A stretch of 64,000 nucleotides of DNA from Haematobia irritans (lineage: Eukaryota > Arthropoda > Insecta > Diptera > Muscidae). The DNA is taken from NCBI RefSeq assembly GCF_050003625.1, contig NC_134399.1:41432671-41496670 (forward strand), in the 5' to 3' direction. The notes under the pieces were generated by a model that saw only the letters and a program-made list of their open reading frames with translations, did not search any database and was not told where the DNA came from. Position 1 is the first letter of the stretch; every line of letters starts with the position of its first letter. Position numbers and translations under genes: made by a program. Below are positions 43,556 through 54,613 of the stretch, piece by piece.

Positions 43556-44151
43556 TGTTACGAATGTGATATTTCTAGATTTAAGTTTATTTAAATTAGT
43601 TTACGTTAATTTAAATTTCAAATTGTAACGATAAAATTACGTCATAACTTGTTAGAGTCATTTCTTTATTTTCTAGTACTTTCTTAAACATCTTTTGTGT
43701 TTCCAATCGTTCATTGTAAAAGTAACGCCTTTTGTTTTATGCCTGCACGACATCTACCTAATCTAGTAGAATGCACTAGATTATTGGCATAAGCCTAAAA
43801 GTATGTGTGCCATATCACCTATAAAGTAACGCCGATAGAATATTCCAGATGGCTGTAGGCAATGAAGATAACCAGTTGAATATGTGGTGTTAGATAAATT
43901 GTACAAGATAGTTCTAGATGGTTGTAGGCCAGACTATCCAGAATTTTCGAAATCGTCAAATCACGGTATATAAGCCCCTGGCGGAGGGAGCAGTCAAGTC
44001 AGTCGTAAGCTAAAGTTTATACAGTACACATCGTAGAGCAAATAAGTGAAACCAATCAGTTAAACAAATAAATTGTAGATTAACGTTATTGAAAAGAACT
44101 GTCTTTTTAATTATCGGGTAATTAAATACGCCTCAATATAAAAACGTAACA
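43556..44151 (+). repeat. 5' LTR of Gypsy element 2
   Basis: 596 bp. It contains TATATAAG (43967-43974), AGTCAGTC about 30 nt later and AATAAA (44067-44072). Confidence 0.95.
43967..44004 (+). promoter_or_regulatory. LTR core promoter: TATA box and initiator
   Basis: TATATAAG at 43967-43974, then aagtcagtc around 43996-44004, the same layout as in element 1. Confidence 0.6.
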
Positions 44152-44153
44152 AT

Positions 44154-44171
44154 TGGTGTCGGAAGTGAAAT
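44154..44171 (+). promoter_or_regulatory. tRNA primer-binding site of element 2
   Basis: TGGTGTCGGAAGTGGAAA starts two bases after the 5' LTR. It differs from the element 1 site at only two positions. Confidence 0.75.
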
Positions 44172-44189
44172 AACGAAAAAAAATCTACA

Positions 44190-47111
44190 ATGAAGTTTAA
44201 TCAGCTCCGAGTGGAAGACTTGAAAAAGGAATTGAGCAAAATGGGGCAGTCGACTACAGGAAACAAGGCTCAATTACAAAAGCGACTACTGGAAGAGTTC
44301 GAGCGGCGCAGTATTGATATCGAAACACATGAGTTCGATTATAAGGAAGATCTTGACGAATCAGTAGTAGCCAGCGCCTTGGAAACTCCATCTGTAGCTT
44401 CTAATGTTGTTGATTACACATCGATGGTCAATATTTTAAGCAAAATGATGGAAGAAAATTCTCTAAAAATGCAAGAGAACTCAAGAAAAATGATGGAAGA
44501 AAATTCTCTAAAAATGCAAAAGAATTCTAGAAAAATGATGGAAGAAAATTCTCTAAAAATGCAAGAGAATTCTAGAAAAATAATGGAAGAAAATTCTCTA
44601 AAAATGCAAGAGAATTCTAGAAAATTGGAAGAAAAATTCGACGAAAATTCAAAAAAGATGGACGAAAATTCTAGAATTCTAAGTGAGAATCTTCAACAAA
44701 TTGCTGAAGGCATGGAAAAACGTGTGGACCATATCGAAAGCCAAATTGGGGAGCTGGATAAGAAGATTATTTCTGTGGATGAGAAAATTATGGTTCATGA
44801 TGAGAAGTTTCTACACATTGAAAGAAAAATGTCAGAGCTGGAAATTAAAGGTGGACCAGTGCGCGTTATCGAGGGCTCAAAAACCAAACCTCCTGTTTTC
44901 GATGGCTCAACATCATTTGATGTCTTCAAATTCCAATTCGAAATGGTTGCTTGTAGAAATTTGTGGAACGACAACGACAAAGCAATTGAACTTCTATTGG
45001 CATTAAAGGGCAATGCCGCTGACGTGATACAAAGCATTCCCGCTGCCTCTAGAAATAATTATAATGAAGTAATAGCGACACTTCAACGTAAGTACGGCGG
45101 AGAACATAAGCAAGACATCTTCAGAATGGAATTAAGAGGAAGAGTCCAGAAGTCAAATGAGACTCTACAAGACTTTGCAACAGAGGTTGAGCGGTTGGTG
45201 CTTTTGACATATCCAGGAGAAAGTCATCCACTTGTGGACCGCATCAAGATCGAGACCTTTGTGAATGGAATTAGAGACCCTGATATAAAATGTGCAACAT
45301 ATGCGTCACAAAAGGCTACATTCGCAGAAACAGTAACATTTGCACATGCACAAGAAACTGCGAGATTGTTGGCACGGCCTCAAATTCACAAAGTACGCAG
45401 AGTAGAGACCCAGTGTGAAGAAACGCAATCGGTCATTGAATTGGTAAAAGAGGCTCTAAGGCAGATAATGCAAGAAATGAAGCAGCAGGCAAATAAATCT
45501 AGAATAAAATGCTATAACTGTGATAAGGCTGGACATCTATCCCGGGAATGTAAAGCGTGGCGTAAAACGTCGGGGTCAATCTCGCCATCTCCATTAAACA
45601 ATAATCATAAGAAGGCGACCACAAAGCCAAGCGACTCAAATTTAAATTTTGCGGATAATAGAAAAGGTGGCAAACAAGTTATTGATCAAGCCTTGACACG
45701 ACGGCATTGCAATGTAGAAAGCACACGCTACACGAAGGCTGAACCACAGGAGACAGTTGTAAATGTCAGGCAGTTACACATCGAATCTGGCACAGACTGG
45801 TCAACAGAGCAACGTAAAGATCCCATTCTGAGAAAAATTATTTCGGCGAAAGAAGAAGATAAGAAACCCAGTAAGAAAGACATCGCAGCCGAAAGCCCAC
45901 TTATGAAATCATACTGGGCTCAATGCGACAGTCTATGTCTGGTCAACGGAACCCTACAACGTAATTGGGAAAGTGAAGATGGCAAGAATAGCCGCAACTT
46001 GATAATCGTGCCAGATTCTAAGGTAAAGGATGTTTTGACGGAATTCCACAATGGACCTAGTGGAGGTCACTTAGGAATAACCAAAACAGCCGAGAAAGTG
46101 AAGCAAGGATTCTACTGGGTTGGATGCCAGAAATCAATTGCTGAATGGGTAGCAAATTGTGAGAAGTGCATAAAGGCGAAAGGGCCAAGACGAAAAAGTA
46201 GAGGTCTTATGCAAGAGTATAGGCCAGGAGCGCCTTTTGAAAGAATAGCAATGGACGTTGCAGGGCCTTTCCCAGTAAGTGATTCTGGAAATCGATATGT
46301 CCTTGTGGTCATGGACTACTTCAGCAAGTGGCCAGAAGTTTATGCCATTCCTAACCAAGAGGCGAAGACGATTGTAGATGTAGTCGACAAGAACTGGATA
46401 TGTCGCTACGGTGTGCCGACCGAGATACACTCAGACCAAGGAAGAAATTTTGAATCGGCCATATTCAAAGAGATGTGTGACTCCCTTGGTATCAAGGAAA
46501 CAAGGACCACGCCATTGCATCCGCAGTCTGATGGCATGGTAGAAAGGTTTAATCGCACTCTGGAAGAACATCTTCGAAAGGTGGTGGATAACGGCCAACG
46601 AGACTGGGACGATCATATACCAAAGTTGTTGCTGCCGTATAGATCAGCCATACATGATTCTACGTCACGAACACAGGCCAAGGTCCTATTCGGAACGGAA
46701 TTGAAGTTGCCCGGAGATTTGATATTTGGCGCTACACCCAATGAGCTCGCCATGGAAGAAACCAGTAACGACATACCAAACACATTTGGTAAAGTTCACG
46801 AATCAGTGCGAAACAAAATAAAAATGGTTAGCAACAGAATGAAGGCGAGATATGATCGTGCAGCAAACACTGAGGGCTTTAGTGAAGGACAACTGGTTCT
46901 GCTATTCAACCCGCAACGAAAGAAAGGATTATGTCCTAAACTACAAACACAGTGGGAAGGCCCATATAAAGTCATCAAGAAGATCAATGATGTAAATATA
47001 TACCGCATTCAAAAAGACGACAGCCCAAGGTCAAAGATGAAAGTCGTTCACCTGGAACGTTTGGCTCCATACGGAACGGGTTCTGTGCCTATTCGGGACG
47101 AACAGGCTTAA
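44190..47111 (+). CDS. In-frame Gag-integrase fusion protein (973 aa), no PR/RT
   Basis: One open frame. Residues 1-~490 are Gag: SAP-like N-terminus (LRVEDLKKELSKMGQ), a coiled coil of MMEENSLKMQENSRK repeats, the Gag capsid-like region and a CCHC knuckle CYNCDKAGHLSREC. At SNLNFADNRKGGK the sequence jumps to what in element 1 is the end of RNase H. The last RNase H Asp context (NADALS) is altered to IDQALT. Integrase follows with its HHCC site (GGHLGITK, NCEKC), IAMDVAGPF, HSDQGRN and MVERFN, all catalytic residues kept. There is no protease to cut the fusion and no RT, so function would need a helper element. The frame is undamaged despite the deletion. Confidence 0.9.
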   Translation: MKFNQLRVEDLKKELSKMGQSTTGNKAQLQKRLLEEFERRSIDIETHEFDYKEDLDESVVASALETPSVASNVVDYTSMVNILSKMMEENSLKMQENSRKMMEENSLKMQKNSRKMMEENSLKMQENSRKIMEENSLKMQENSRKLEEKFDENSKKMDENSRILSENLQQIAEGMEKRVDHIESQIGELDKKIISVDEKIMVHDEKFLHIERKMSELEIKGGPVRVIEGSKTKPPVFDGSTSFDVFKFQFEMVACRNLWNDNDKAIELLLALKGNAADVIQSIPAASRNNYNEVIATLQRKYGGEHKQDIFRMELRGRVQKSNETLQDFATEVERLVLLTYPGESHPLVDRIKIETFVNGIRDPDIKCATYASQKATFAETVTFAHAQETARLLARPQIHKVRRVETQCEETQSVIELVKEALRQIMQEMKQQANKSRIKCYNCDKAGHLSRECKAWRKTSGSISPSPLNNNHKKATTKPSDSNLNFADNRKGGKQVIDQALTRRHCNVESTRYTKAEPQETVVNVRQLHIESGTDWSTEQRKDPILRKIISAKEEDKKPSKKDIAAESPLMKSYWAQCDSLCLVNGTLQRNWESEDGKNSRNLIIVPDSKVKDVLTEFHNGPSGGHLGITKTAEKVKQGFYWVGCQKSIAEWVANCEKCIKAKGPRRKSRGLMQEYRPGAPFERIAMDVAGPFPVSDSGNRYVLVVMDYFSKWPEVYAIPNQEAKTIVDVVDKNWICRYGVPTEIHSDQGRNFESAIFKEMCDSLGIKETRTTPLHPQSDGMVERFNRTLEEHLRKVVDNGQRDWDDHIPKLLLPYRSAIHDSTSRTQAKVLFGTELKLPGDLIFGATPNELAMEETSNDIPNTFGKVHESVRNKIKMVSNRMKARYDRAANTEGFSEGQLVLLFNPQRKKGLCPKLQTQWEGPYKVIKKINDVNIYRIQKDDSPRSKMKVVHLERLAPYGTGSVPIRDEQA
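44440..44655 (+). repeat. 45-bp tandem repeat coding 15-residue coiled-coil units
   Basis: About four units of atgatggaagaaaattctct plus aaaatgcaagagaattctag-like sequence, in frame, coding MMEENSLKMQENSRK. Element 1 has a 7-residue unit at the same place. Confidence 0.88.
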
Positions 47112-47122
47112 GCGGGAGGCAG
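47112..47122 (+). promoter_or_regulatory. Polypurine tract of element 2
   Basis: gcgggaggcag lies between the ORF stop and the 3' LTR, identical to element 1. Confidence 0.8.
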
Positions 47123-47718
47123 TGTTACGAATGTGATATTTCTAGATTTAAGTTTATTTAAATTAGTTTACGTTAATTTAAATTTCAAATTGTAACGATA
47201 AAATTACGTCATAACTTGTTAGAGTCATTTCTTTATTTTCTAGTACTTTCTTAAACATCTTTTGTGTTTCCAATCGTTCATTGTAAAAGTAACGCCTTTT
47301 GTTTTATGCCTGCACGACATCTACCTAATCTAGTAGAATGCACTAGATTATTAGCATAAGCCTAAAAGTATGTGTGCCATATCACCTGTAAAATAACGCC
47401 GATAGAATATTCCAGATGGCTGTAGGCAATGAAGATAACCAGTTGAATATGTGGTGTTAGATAAATTGTACAAGATAGTTCTAGATGGTTGTAGGCCAGA
47501 CTATCCAGAATTTTCGAAATCGTCAAATCACGGTATATAAGCCCCTGGCGGAGGGAGCAGTCAAGTCAGTCGTAAGCTAAAGTTTATACAGTACACATCG
47601 TAGAGCAAATAAGTGAAACCAATCAGTTAAACAAATAAATTGTAGATTAACGTTATTGAAAAGAACTGTCTTTTTAATTATCGGGTAATTAAATACGCCT
47701 CAATATAAAAACGTAACA
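47123..47718 (+). repeat. 3' LTR of Gypsy element 2
   Basis: 596 bp. It differs from the 5' LTR at about three positions (for example ttagcat for ttggcat). Confidence 0.95.
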
Positions 47719-47878
47719 GTATATTACGTTTACATCAAGCATTGTTCTTTTCTAGCTCCGTAGTAAATGAAATGCCGAACATGCTTTCAAAATATTTGGA
47801 ATATTGTATATGTATGTATGTACATCATGTCTGTTTCAAAAAGTTGTATTTGGTACTTTGTTTTAAATAAAGTTTATC

Positions 47879-48082
47879 TTATTTTTTTAACGAAATATAC
47901 CGATTTGGAAAATGTAGCATTAATATGCCATCAAGTAACAAATCTTCATAAAATTTTGCACTATCGTATTGAGGTATATTAATCCAGAACGGTTGATTTA
48001 GGGTATCATAGTCGACTCCGCCCGACCTTAGTTCTTTTTTGTTATTTGTTTTGAATATTATATGATTGTTAAAAATTTTCAA
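47879..48082 (-). CDS. Unidentified coding-like segment
   Basis: The minus-strand ORF ends ELRSGGVDYDTLNQPFWINI ... FYEDLLLDGILMLHFPNRYI and a TAA at 47881-47879. Its composition is protein-like and unlike the surrounding AT-rich noise, so it may be the last exon of a minus-strand gene or a relic of one. No upstream exon or convincing acceptor was found. I do not recognise the family. Confidence 0.25.
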   Translation of the reverse strand: MKIFNNHIIFKTNNKKELRSGGVDYDTLNQPFWINIPQYDSAKFYEDLLLDGILMLHFPNRYISLKK

Positions 48083-48638
48083 ATAATACCCTATTGTACA
48101 AATTTGTATATGCTTTACTATATGGTACGATGTACGATCGATTGTTCGTTGGACTGAACGACCGGCTTTTTTTTCTCACCACTACAGGCACATTTACGTC
48201 AAAGGAGAAATATTTGCATTTCAAGTACTTGCTAGAATTGAGTAAAGTGTGGTGAAGAGAGGGAATTATTGTTTTTACGTACCCTACGTTTAAACACGTA
48301 TACAAACATCGCACATACTGCACTCATATGTAGGTGTTTTGAAAAAAGTAGCAACTCTAGTATTAGTTGATCAATGGGTATGAGTGCAGCGCAAGGTCCA
48401 ACTCACTCAGTAAAAGCAGGCCCCCAAAACTGTGGAGACACATATTAATTGATCTCCACTGGTGAATTAAGCTCAGTTCAACATTGACTTTGGTCGACTA
48501 AATATCGAAATAGACGCAAAGTGAAGTGAATAAAGTCTCATTAGATTGGCTAAAAGAATCTAAGCTAATAGCAAATTTAAATTTTAACCTACCTATGCAT
48601 CTAGAGCGTTAAAAAATATTAAGAACATTCACGTGACC

Positions 48639-48759
48639 ATGCCTATGCAACCAATAAAATTCTATTATGATGTCCTCAATCAGTCCAGTCGCGCTTTGTA
48701 TATATTTTTGGAAGCTTCAAAAATCCCATTTGAAGCCGTACCAATATCTCTGCTAAAAG
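48639..48759 (+). CDS. Theta-class glutathione S-transferase, first coding exon
   Basis: ATG at 48639 (a GTG two codons upstream is not a plausible start). The exon codes MPMQPIKFYYDVLNQSSRAL, then YIFLEASKIPFEAVPISLLK plus the first base of the next codon, and ends at AAAAG/GTAGGT. This is the start of the thioredoxin-like N-terminal domain of a theta GST. Theta GSTs conjugate glutathione to electrophiles in the cytosol. By alignment from memory the catalytic Ser position (S in DLxSQPSRA) is Asn14 here. No second exon (expected start like EHLTEEY..INRFQKVP) was found in the remaining 15 kb. Either the intron runs past the window or the exon is orphaned. Confidence 0.7.
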
Positions 48760-48761
48760 GT

Positions 48762-51480
48762 AGGTTGGAATACATATATATGGAAATGTTTCTTTTAAGT
48801 TCAGTGCATAGAACAGGTAGTAAGGAACCCGGTCATTGGCAATATCAGTTTTATTCAAAATTTGACTTAAGTGTAAAATAAACAAGAAGTTTTTTTTTAA
48901 GTTTGTTTAAAAGTAAAGAACATAAATAGGCGGAGTTATACAAGTCGGACGGGACGGACTAATTATACTCTACATCACTTTGTAGATTAACTCTGTCAGA
49001 AGAGTTCTCTTTTCTGAGGAACGAAATTTTATTTTGAATACAAAAAAATTTAAATGCAAATGGAAAAGATTAGAGAACATCTCATGAATTCAGGTTTATT
49101 TGATGAAAAAATACTTTACATTAAAGAGGAATTTCGTTTGTCTAAATTTTCGCTCCAGATGAAAGTATTCAAAACGGTTCCTTGCATAAATTGTAGAAGA
49201 TACTCGTATATATTTAAATCTGGACCGATTTCGTTAAAATTGCATTCACATCGCTAAAATGCATTTTGTAGTCAAATAAATGTATATGGGACAAAAGAGA
49301 TAAAATTACCCCATTCTACTTAATAATAAAAAACTGAGACCAATACTTTGGTTACAAATAAACAAAATATCGTAAAATAGGTCTAGTAGGTTAACATAAG
49401 TAAGGAAATTTAGCAAGAAAATGTGCGTACCTGAAATATTGGTTTTAGGCCCCATAAAATATATACCAATCAGTGGCGTAGTTAGGGGGTGATAAGCCCC
49501 CCAGAATATTTATCGGTATCGTAGACTAACTTCATACCTTTGAATTAGAACATTACTATCATGTAAATAACGTAATATATTCGAAATCCTTTATTTATTT
49601 TATTTTATACCGTAAAAATGAATTGGTAAATGTATGCATTAAAGATGTAATAGGGTTATATTTGAACAGCTGACTTTGTGTGTTGTACATTTTATTGTAC
49701 ACAGATATTTTTTAAAATTGTTTGCTTGAGTTTATGTAAATATTTTGATAATTTTAACACTATATCTTTGTTTACATATTCGATTATACGTTTTCATGTG
49801 TTTACATATGAAAGTGAAATCATCAATTACTCTATTCAATCGAGACACTGACAATTGTAACTTTTAGCACTGTCATGTTAAATGGTATCTGATATTTAAA
49901 ATTTCATAATTGTACATTAAATAAATTCTTTGTTTAGTTAATGCAATTCCAATTTTTTTGTTTCTTGTTTTTTATTTTTTTTTTGGTAAATATGTATTTG
50001 TTTTAAAATTAAGTAGCTCATCCCATTCGTTTGCTTCAGTTCATATTGAACTTATGTGCACGGTCATTGAACTTTATAGCCACGTTTAGTTCATAAAATG
50101 TTTCTGCCATACTTAAAAAAGGAAAAAATTTTTTGGGCTGTGGGAAATTTCGAAAAAAATTATTAAAATTTAACTAAAAAGAAATAATTTTTTTTGCAAT
50201 ACAAATAAGCTAATTTAGCATTAGTTTTTATTTTTTTCGGTGTAGAAACTGAGACATTATGATACTTATTTTGGAATTTGTACGGGATCGCTTAAGTTAG
50301 AACGTGTTATTCCCAAACAAGAGTTATTCATATAACTTACGATTCCAATTTTAGAGGCAGTTGCAAAAATTTACTGTAACGCCGCTTCAATCTCTAATAA
50401 TGCAGTGAGGCCATTGAGCGACCTTTGTTTAACCATACTCATTTGTTTTATTATTTATTAAGTCTTTAGATACAAAAATCCTTACAGACAAATGTAACTA
50501 TATGTTCGTAACGTTTCTCTTCAATGTGACTTGTTTCTTAGATTTATTAAAAAGTCCAATTGAACAACTTTAAATTCAAAATGCTTTTAAGGCCAAATTA
50601 AATTGGTAAACTTTAATTGAAACTTCTGTGCAATAGAGAAATGTGTCTCAATATTGGAAAACAATGTATATATTTTTAAGGACAAGATATCGTTGTGTTT
50701 ACGACTATATTTTCAACGAGTTATTTATATTTGTCGTGTCGTGTAGCCAGTAAAGTACAATTAAAAACTATATTTTTTGTCGTATATTTAACCTTAAATT
50801 AGCAAATGAAAAGTTAAAATTAACATGGATTGGATATGCACATTAACTTTTCTCTACATCCCTACCAGAATCTAACCTCAAGAGAATCGACGACCGCGAA
50901 TATTTTGTTTACCGCCTTCCTCTTGGAATACACATATGTACTTTAATCATAACATTGTAATTTTATTGTTATTATTAAACTGATAGGATACTGCAGCAGA
51001 TGGAAGATATTTACGTTGACACATGCATCCACTAAAGACCTGTGATTTCTGTAGACAGCTTTAATAATAATAACAAAGAAAAAAACGTTGAAACTTGTTA
51101 ATCGAAGTTTATTTACAAATTTAAACCGGCTTATCTTAAACACACTTACATACATGCAAACATGTTATTTTATTACAACAATAAAATGTACGTGAGTGTG
51201 CGTTAAAGCCAATTGAGTTTATTACTTACATAGCACACAGAAAAAAATATTATCATAGGTCAGTGATGCAAAATAACTGATCTAGCATTATATTATACTG
51301 ATTACGCTTCAAAATTTATTCATCCAATTACATTTTAGAAAATATTGGTTTAGATTTCAGTGTCGCTCTTAAGAAAAAAATGCAGAGTAGTGAATGGTGA
51401 TTTTTCAGCGATAGTTTATGTCCGCTCAGTAATGCTAGTATTCCAAAGTTTCACACATAGCATGTCCTTCAGGCTCAATA
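48762..51480. other. Mostly unassigned sequence with TE scraps
   Basis: No convincing gene. At about 49472 cagtggcgtagttagggggt resembles a hAT left end, followed by a ggggg/ccccc palindrome; no partner was found. 49995-50246 matches, inverted, the MITE at 40859-41136. If the GST gene is intact this is intron. Confidence 0.4.
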
Positions 51481-51483
51481 TCA

Positions 51484-51743
51484 CCCAAAGAATGAATATG
51501 ATCACCTCAAACATCTTTCGAGAGCATAATTTTACTTTTTGACCATGCAACATGTTTGTGGCAGCGATGGATTATGCTGATGAAAGCTTCTCTATGTGGT
51601 TTCGCTGTAATGTGAAACACCGTTCGCACTCAGCTTTAAAGCGGAAGTAACTTGTAATTGAATCGGATAGCTCTCATTGAAAAGAGAGAAGTTCACCACT
51701 TGTGGTATTAACTGAATTGTCTAAGTGAGCCTGCCCGTCTCTA
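51484..51743 (+). repeat. Foldback MITE fragment and truncated SINE
   Basis: 51484-51560 matches the left arm of 42881-43181 (atgatcacctcaaacat). 51578-51743 is a 5'-truncated, diverged SINE (agagagaagttcaccac, ctaagtgagcctg). Confidence 0.6.
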
Positions 51744-52475
51744 TACACAACCTGGTGGTCTCCTTTAAAGTCGCTCAAGAACTACCATTTGTCCGTCTTC
51801 TTTAAAATTGCTTAAAACTTCCAGCCAGAGGCCCTGATGAAGGCGAGTATGTTCCTTAAGCTACGCTCCCGCAGTTCGATGAGAGCTTACGGGTCCAGAC
51901 ACCATCTGCAGATGTCATTATCTTTAAGTCATATTCTTACCATATGTTTCCCAAGTGTGCTATGTCCAGTTATAATGCCAATTAAAGTAATAACTGTCTG
52001 TTCATCGTCATCAGACTTTCGTAATTTCTATGTCCCGCAAGGACATTATTCGTTCCACGAGCCAGCACATCTGCTTTCTCATTTCCCGTAATTCCACAGT
52101 GCCCAGATACCCAGCACATAGTTACATTTTGCTATTCAGCAAGAACATTAAGTTCTCTATGACAGCGGGCGACTACCTCAGACATTATGTCCGCATTGAA
52201 CAAGACTTTTATTACTGTTTTACTGTCGATGAAGAAACTGATATCGACATGTAAGTTTCCCGTATTCCTAGTTCACTGCAATAAATGCCACTACCAATGC
52301 TTTCGTTCATTTTCGATCCGTCTGTATACATATTCAGAGTTCTGAAAAGTATCCTTCTTTCCTCCCACTCCTCCAAACTTGGTATAATGTATCTGGGCGT
52401 ATGGTAATAACATACTCAGTTGCTGACGCTCGCCAAGAAGTTCCCTATGTCTGCAAACAGTGCTCTCCAGTATAC

Positions 52476-53127
52476 CCGCCTTGCATACACAAGGTCGTGG
52501 GTTCGATTCCTGCTTCGACCGAACACCAAAAAGTTTTTCAGCGGTGGATTATCCCACCACCGAGCCCCCGTGGTGCAATAGTTAGCATGCCCGCCTTGCA
52601 TACACAAGGTCGTGGGTTCGATGCCTTCGACCGAACACCAAAAAGTTTTTCAGCGGTGGATTATCCCACCTCAATAATGCTGGTGACATTTCTGAGGGTT
52701 TCAAAAGCTTCTCTAAGTGGTTTCACTGCAATGTGGAACGCCGTTCGGACTCGGCTATAAAAAGGAGGTCCCTTGTCATTGAGTTTAACATGGAATCGGG
52801 CAGCACTCAGTGATAAGAGAGAAGTTCACCAATGTGGTATCACAATGGACTGAATAGTCTAAGTGAGCCTGATACATCGGGCTGCCACCTAACCTAACCT
52901 ATCCCACCTCAGTAATGCTGGTGACATTTCTGAGGGTTTCTAAGTGATTTCACTGCAATGTGGAATGCCGTTCGGACTCGGCTATAAAAAGGAGGTCCCT
53001 GTTCATTGAGCTTAACATGGAATCGGGCAGTACTCAGTGATAAGAGAGAAGTTCACCAATGTGGTATCACAATGGACTGAATTGTCTAAGCGAGCCTGAT
53101 ACATCGGGCTGCCACCTAACCTAACCT
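52476..53127 (+). mobile_element. tRNA-derived SINE (outer), split by a second SINE
   Basis: 52476-52558 carries the tRNA head (B box gggttcgattcc) and 52901-53127 the body and tail. Both are continuous once 52559-52900 is removed with one copy of the 8-bp duplication atcccacc. Confidence 0.85.
52559..52900 (+). mobile_element. tRNA-derived SINE (inner), complete
   Basis: 342 bp, from ccgagcccccgtggtgcaat to ctgccacctaacctaacct, flanked by atcccacc (52551-52558 and 52901-52908). The A box is intact, while the B box has lost bases (gggttcgatgcc). The 3' end matches the LINE at 22105-22190. Confidence 0.9.
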
Positions 53128-53710
53128 ATCGCCTCTGCTATTTTCTTTATGTGCAAATCGAGTGAGCATACTCCCATCTCCACCTCCAAAGCGGAAGTTG
53201 AGTTCTATTTATCCTATTTATTTTCGATATATAAGTTTAGTGGTTCGCCATTGTCTACCAAACGACTACCAAGAGTACAATGCCGCATAGGCCTTCCTTA
53301 TGTGGTTTGCCGTATTTTCCTTTCAGTCCAGTTTAGAGACCAAGGGAACTCCCAAGTATCTTGCTGATTTCGTGAGACTCAAATTCGTCCCTTGAAATTT
53401 AAGAGCTTTGTATAAAATGTCTTTCTTTTTCTGGTGAAGAGTATCATCTCTGCTTTTCCAGGGTTCACACCAAATCCACATTCTCTTGTCCAGTCCGAGA
53501 GATACTGTAAAGCTTCACTCAACACATCTGAGATCGTATTCAGGAATTTTGCCGATAAAAATATCGCGATGTCATCCGCGTACGCCACTGCCTTGATGGT
53601 TTTGCTGTTCAGCAAAAGTAAAAGTAAGTGTATAACCCCAAGTATAGATAAAACGTAGAGGACCGTGGATGGCCTCTTCGAAGAGGTTCCACTGTAGTAA
53701 TATATACTAT

Positions 53711-54613
53711 TTTTGGGTTAGTGAAATGACATCTTCTTCATGTGGCAATCGCATTTTAGTTCGTTTTGTTTCGTATTTTTCAATCGCTGCCAATTGTAAA
53801 CAAGGTGGCCATTCTAAAAGTGGAACATTACTATCTATAGTTCAAAAACACTCCACTCTTACGATCATTTGCAGCAATAAAGTTTAATAGGCACTGTAAA
53901 AAATTGATTCAGTTTGAATATACATCTAAGATTTGTACTATACAGGTTTTTCCGCTCCGTATATATAATGCACGTAATAATTAAACAACTTTCAACAGAC
54001 GCGCTTCGCATATCTATATCCACGTATATATATATATATACACGCAGATAACATATGTCATCTATTTTATTACTACAGACCAAAGTCCGATGTGCTCAAG
54101 TAGGCAAATCAATTTGAATTGCCTAAATGCACCTAAAGCCAAAGCGCCCATACATGCATACATCCATATTCAATAGAGCAAATTATGCAGTAATGTCTTG
54201 GGGTTAGTTAGTAGAAATACCACCACCTTCGGTTTGTGAAATCACTTAAAATATTGTTTCCAGAATGTAAATATTGGCGCCCGTTGTGTATATGAGTAGT
54301 ATGCTCATTGTTCACCTTCAAGTCGGACATTAGCCTTAGTGTTTGAAAATGAAAAGTTCTTTGAACTTGCATGCAATTGGAAATCTATCGTTTGAATGGC
54401 TTTGATGGAAACTTTGATTTCATCAAGCTAACATAGATGCATTACGGTTCGCAAACAAGCTTTCGATACACTCCACTTTTGCATGGGGAGTAGGTTAGGT
54501 TTGCCATTCATTTTGTAACCCATCATCAAAAACTTAATTTTTGACCATATGAAGAAAAAACATGACTATAAGCCACCGTGAAACAAATACAATAATTATA
54601 TTTGAAAACATAC
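53711..54613. other. No gene seen
   Basis: AT-rich, with a short tatata run at about 54026-54041. No TE boundary or coding signal was recognised. Confidence 0.5.

Larger units (their letters stand above)
43556..47718 (+). mobile_element. Gypsy element 2: internally deleted, Gag-integrase fusion
   Basis: 4163 bp with 596-bp LTRs (43556-44151 and 47123-47718) starting TGTTACG and ending CGTAACA, and a perfect 4-bp duplication gtat (43552-43555 and 47719-47722). I count about three differences between the LTRs. PBS, PPT, promoter and one long ORF are present. Compared with element 1, the region from the gag end through protease, RT and most of RNase H is missing. It is related to but distinct from element 1, in the opposite orientation. 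Confidence 0.94.
51780..53710 (-). pseudogene. LINE ORF2 relic (RT and RNase H), split by nested SINEs
   Basis: On the minus strand 53615-53379 codes KAVAYADDIAIFLSAKF and ECGFGVNPGKAEM, the RT catalytic motif and the following region. Farther on are shifted pieces resembling SAKYLGVPLVSKLDW. The segment 52400-51800 codes the RNase H end (CWVSGHCGITGNEKADVLAR) and a Cys-rich tail (NDICRWCLDP). Two SINEs (52476-53127) interrupt it. Stops and frameshifts throughout mark a dead copy, related at clade level to 18800-22190 but diverged. Confidence 0.75.

Noticed and set aside
44795..45037. Antisense ORFs within gag and pol
   Set aside because: Shadow frames of the real ORFs; the same shadow ORF occurs in both Gypsy copies because the sense protein is conserved.
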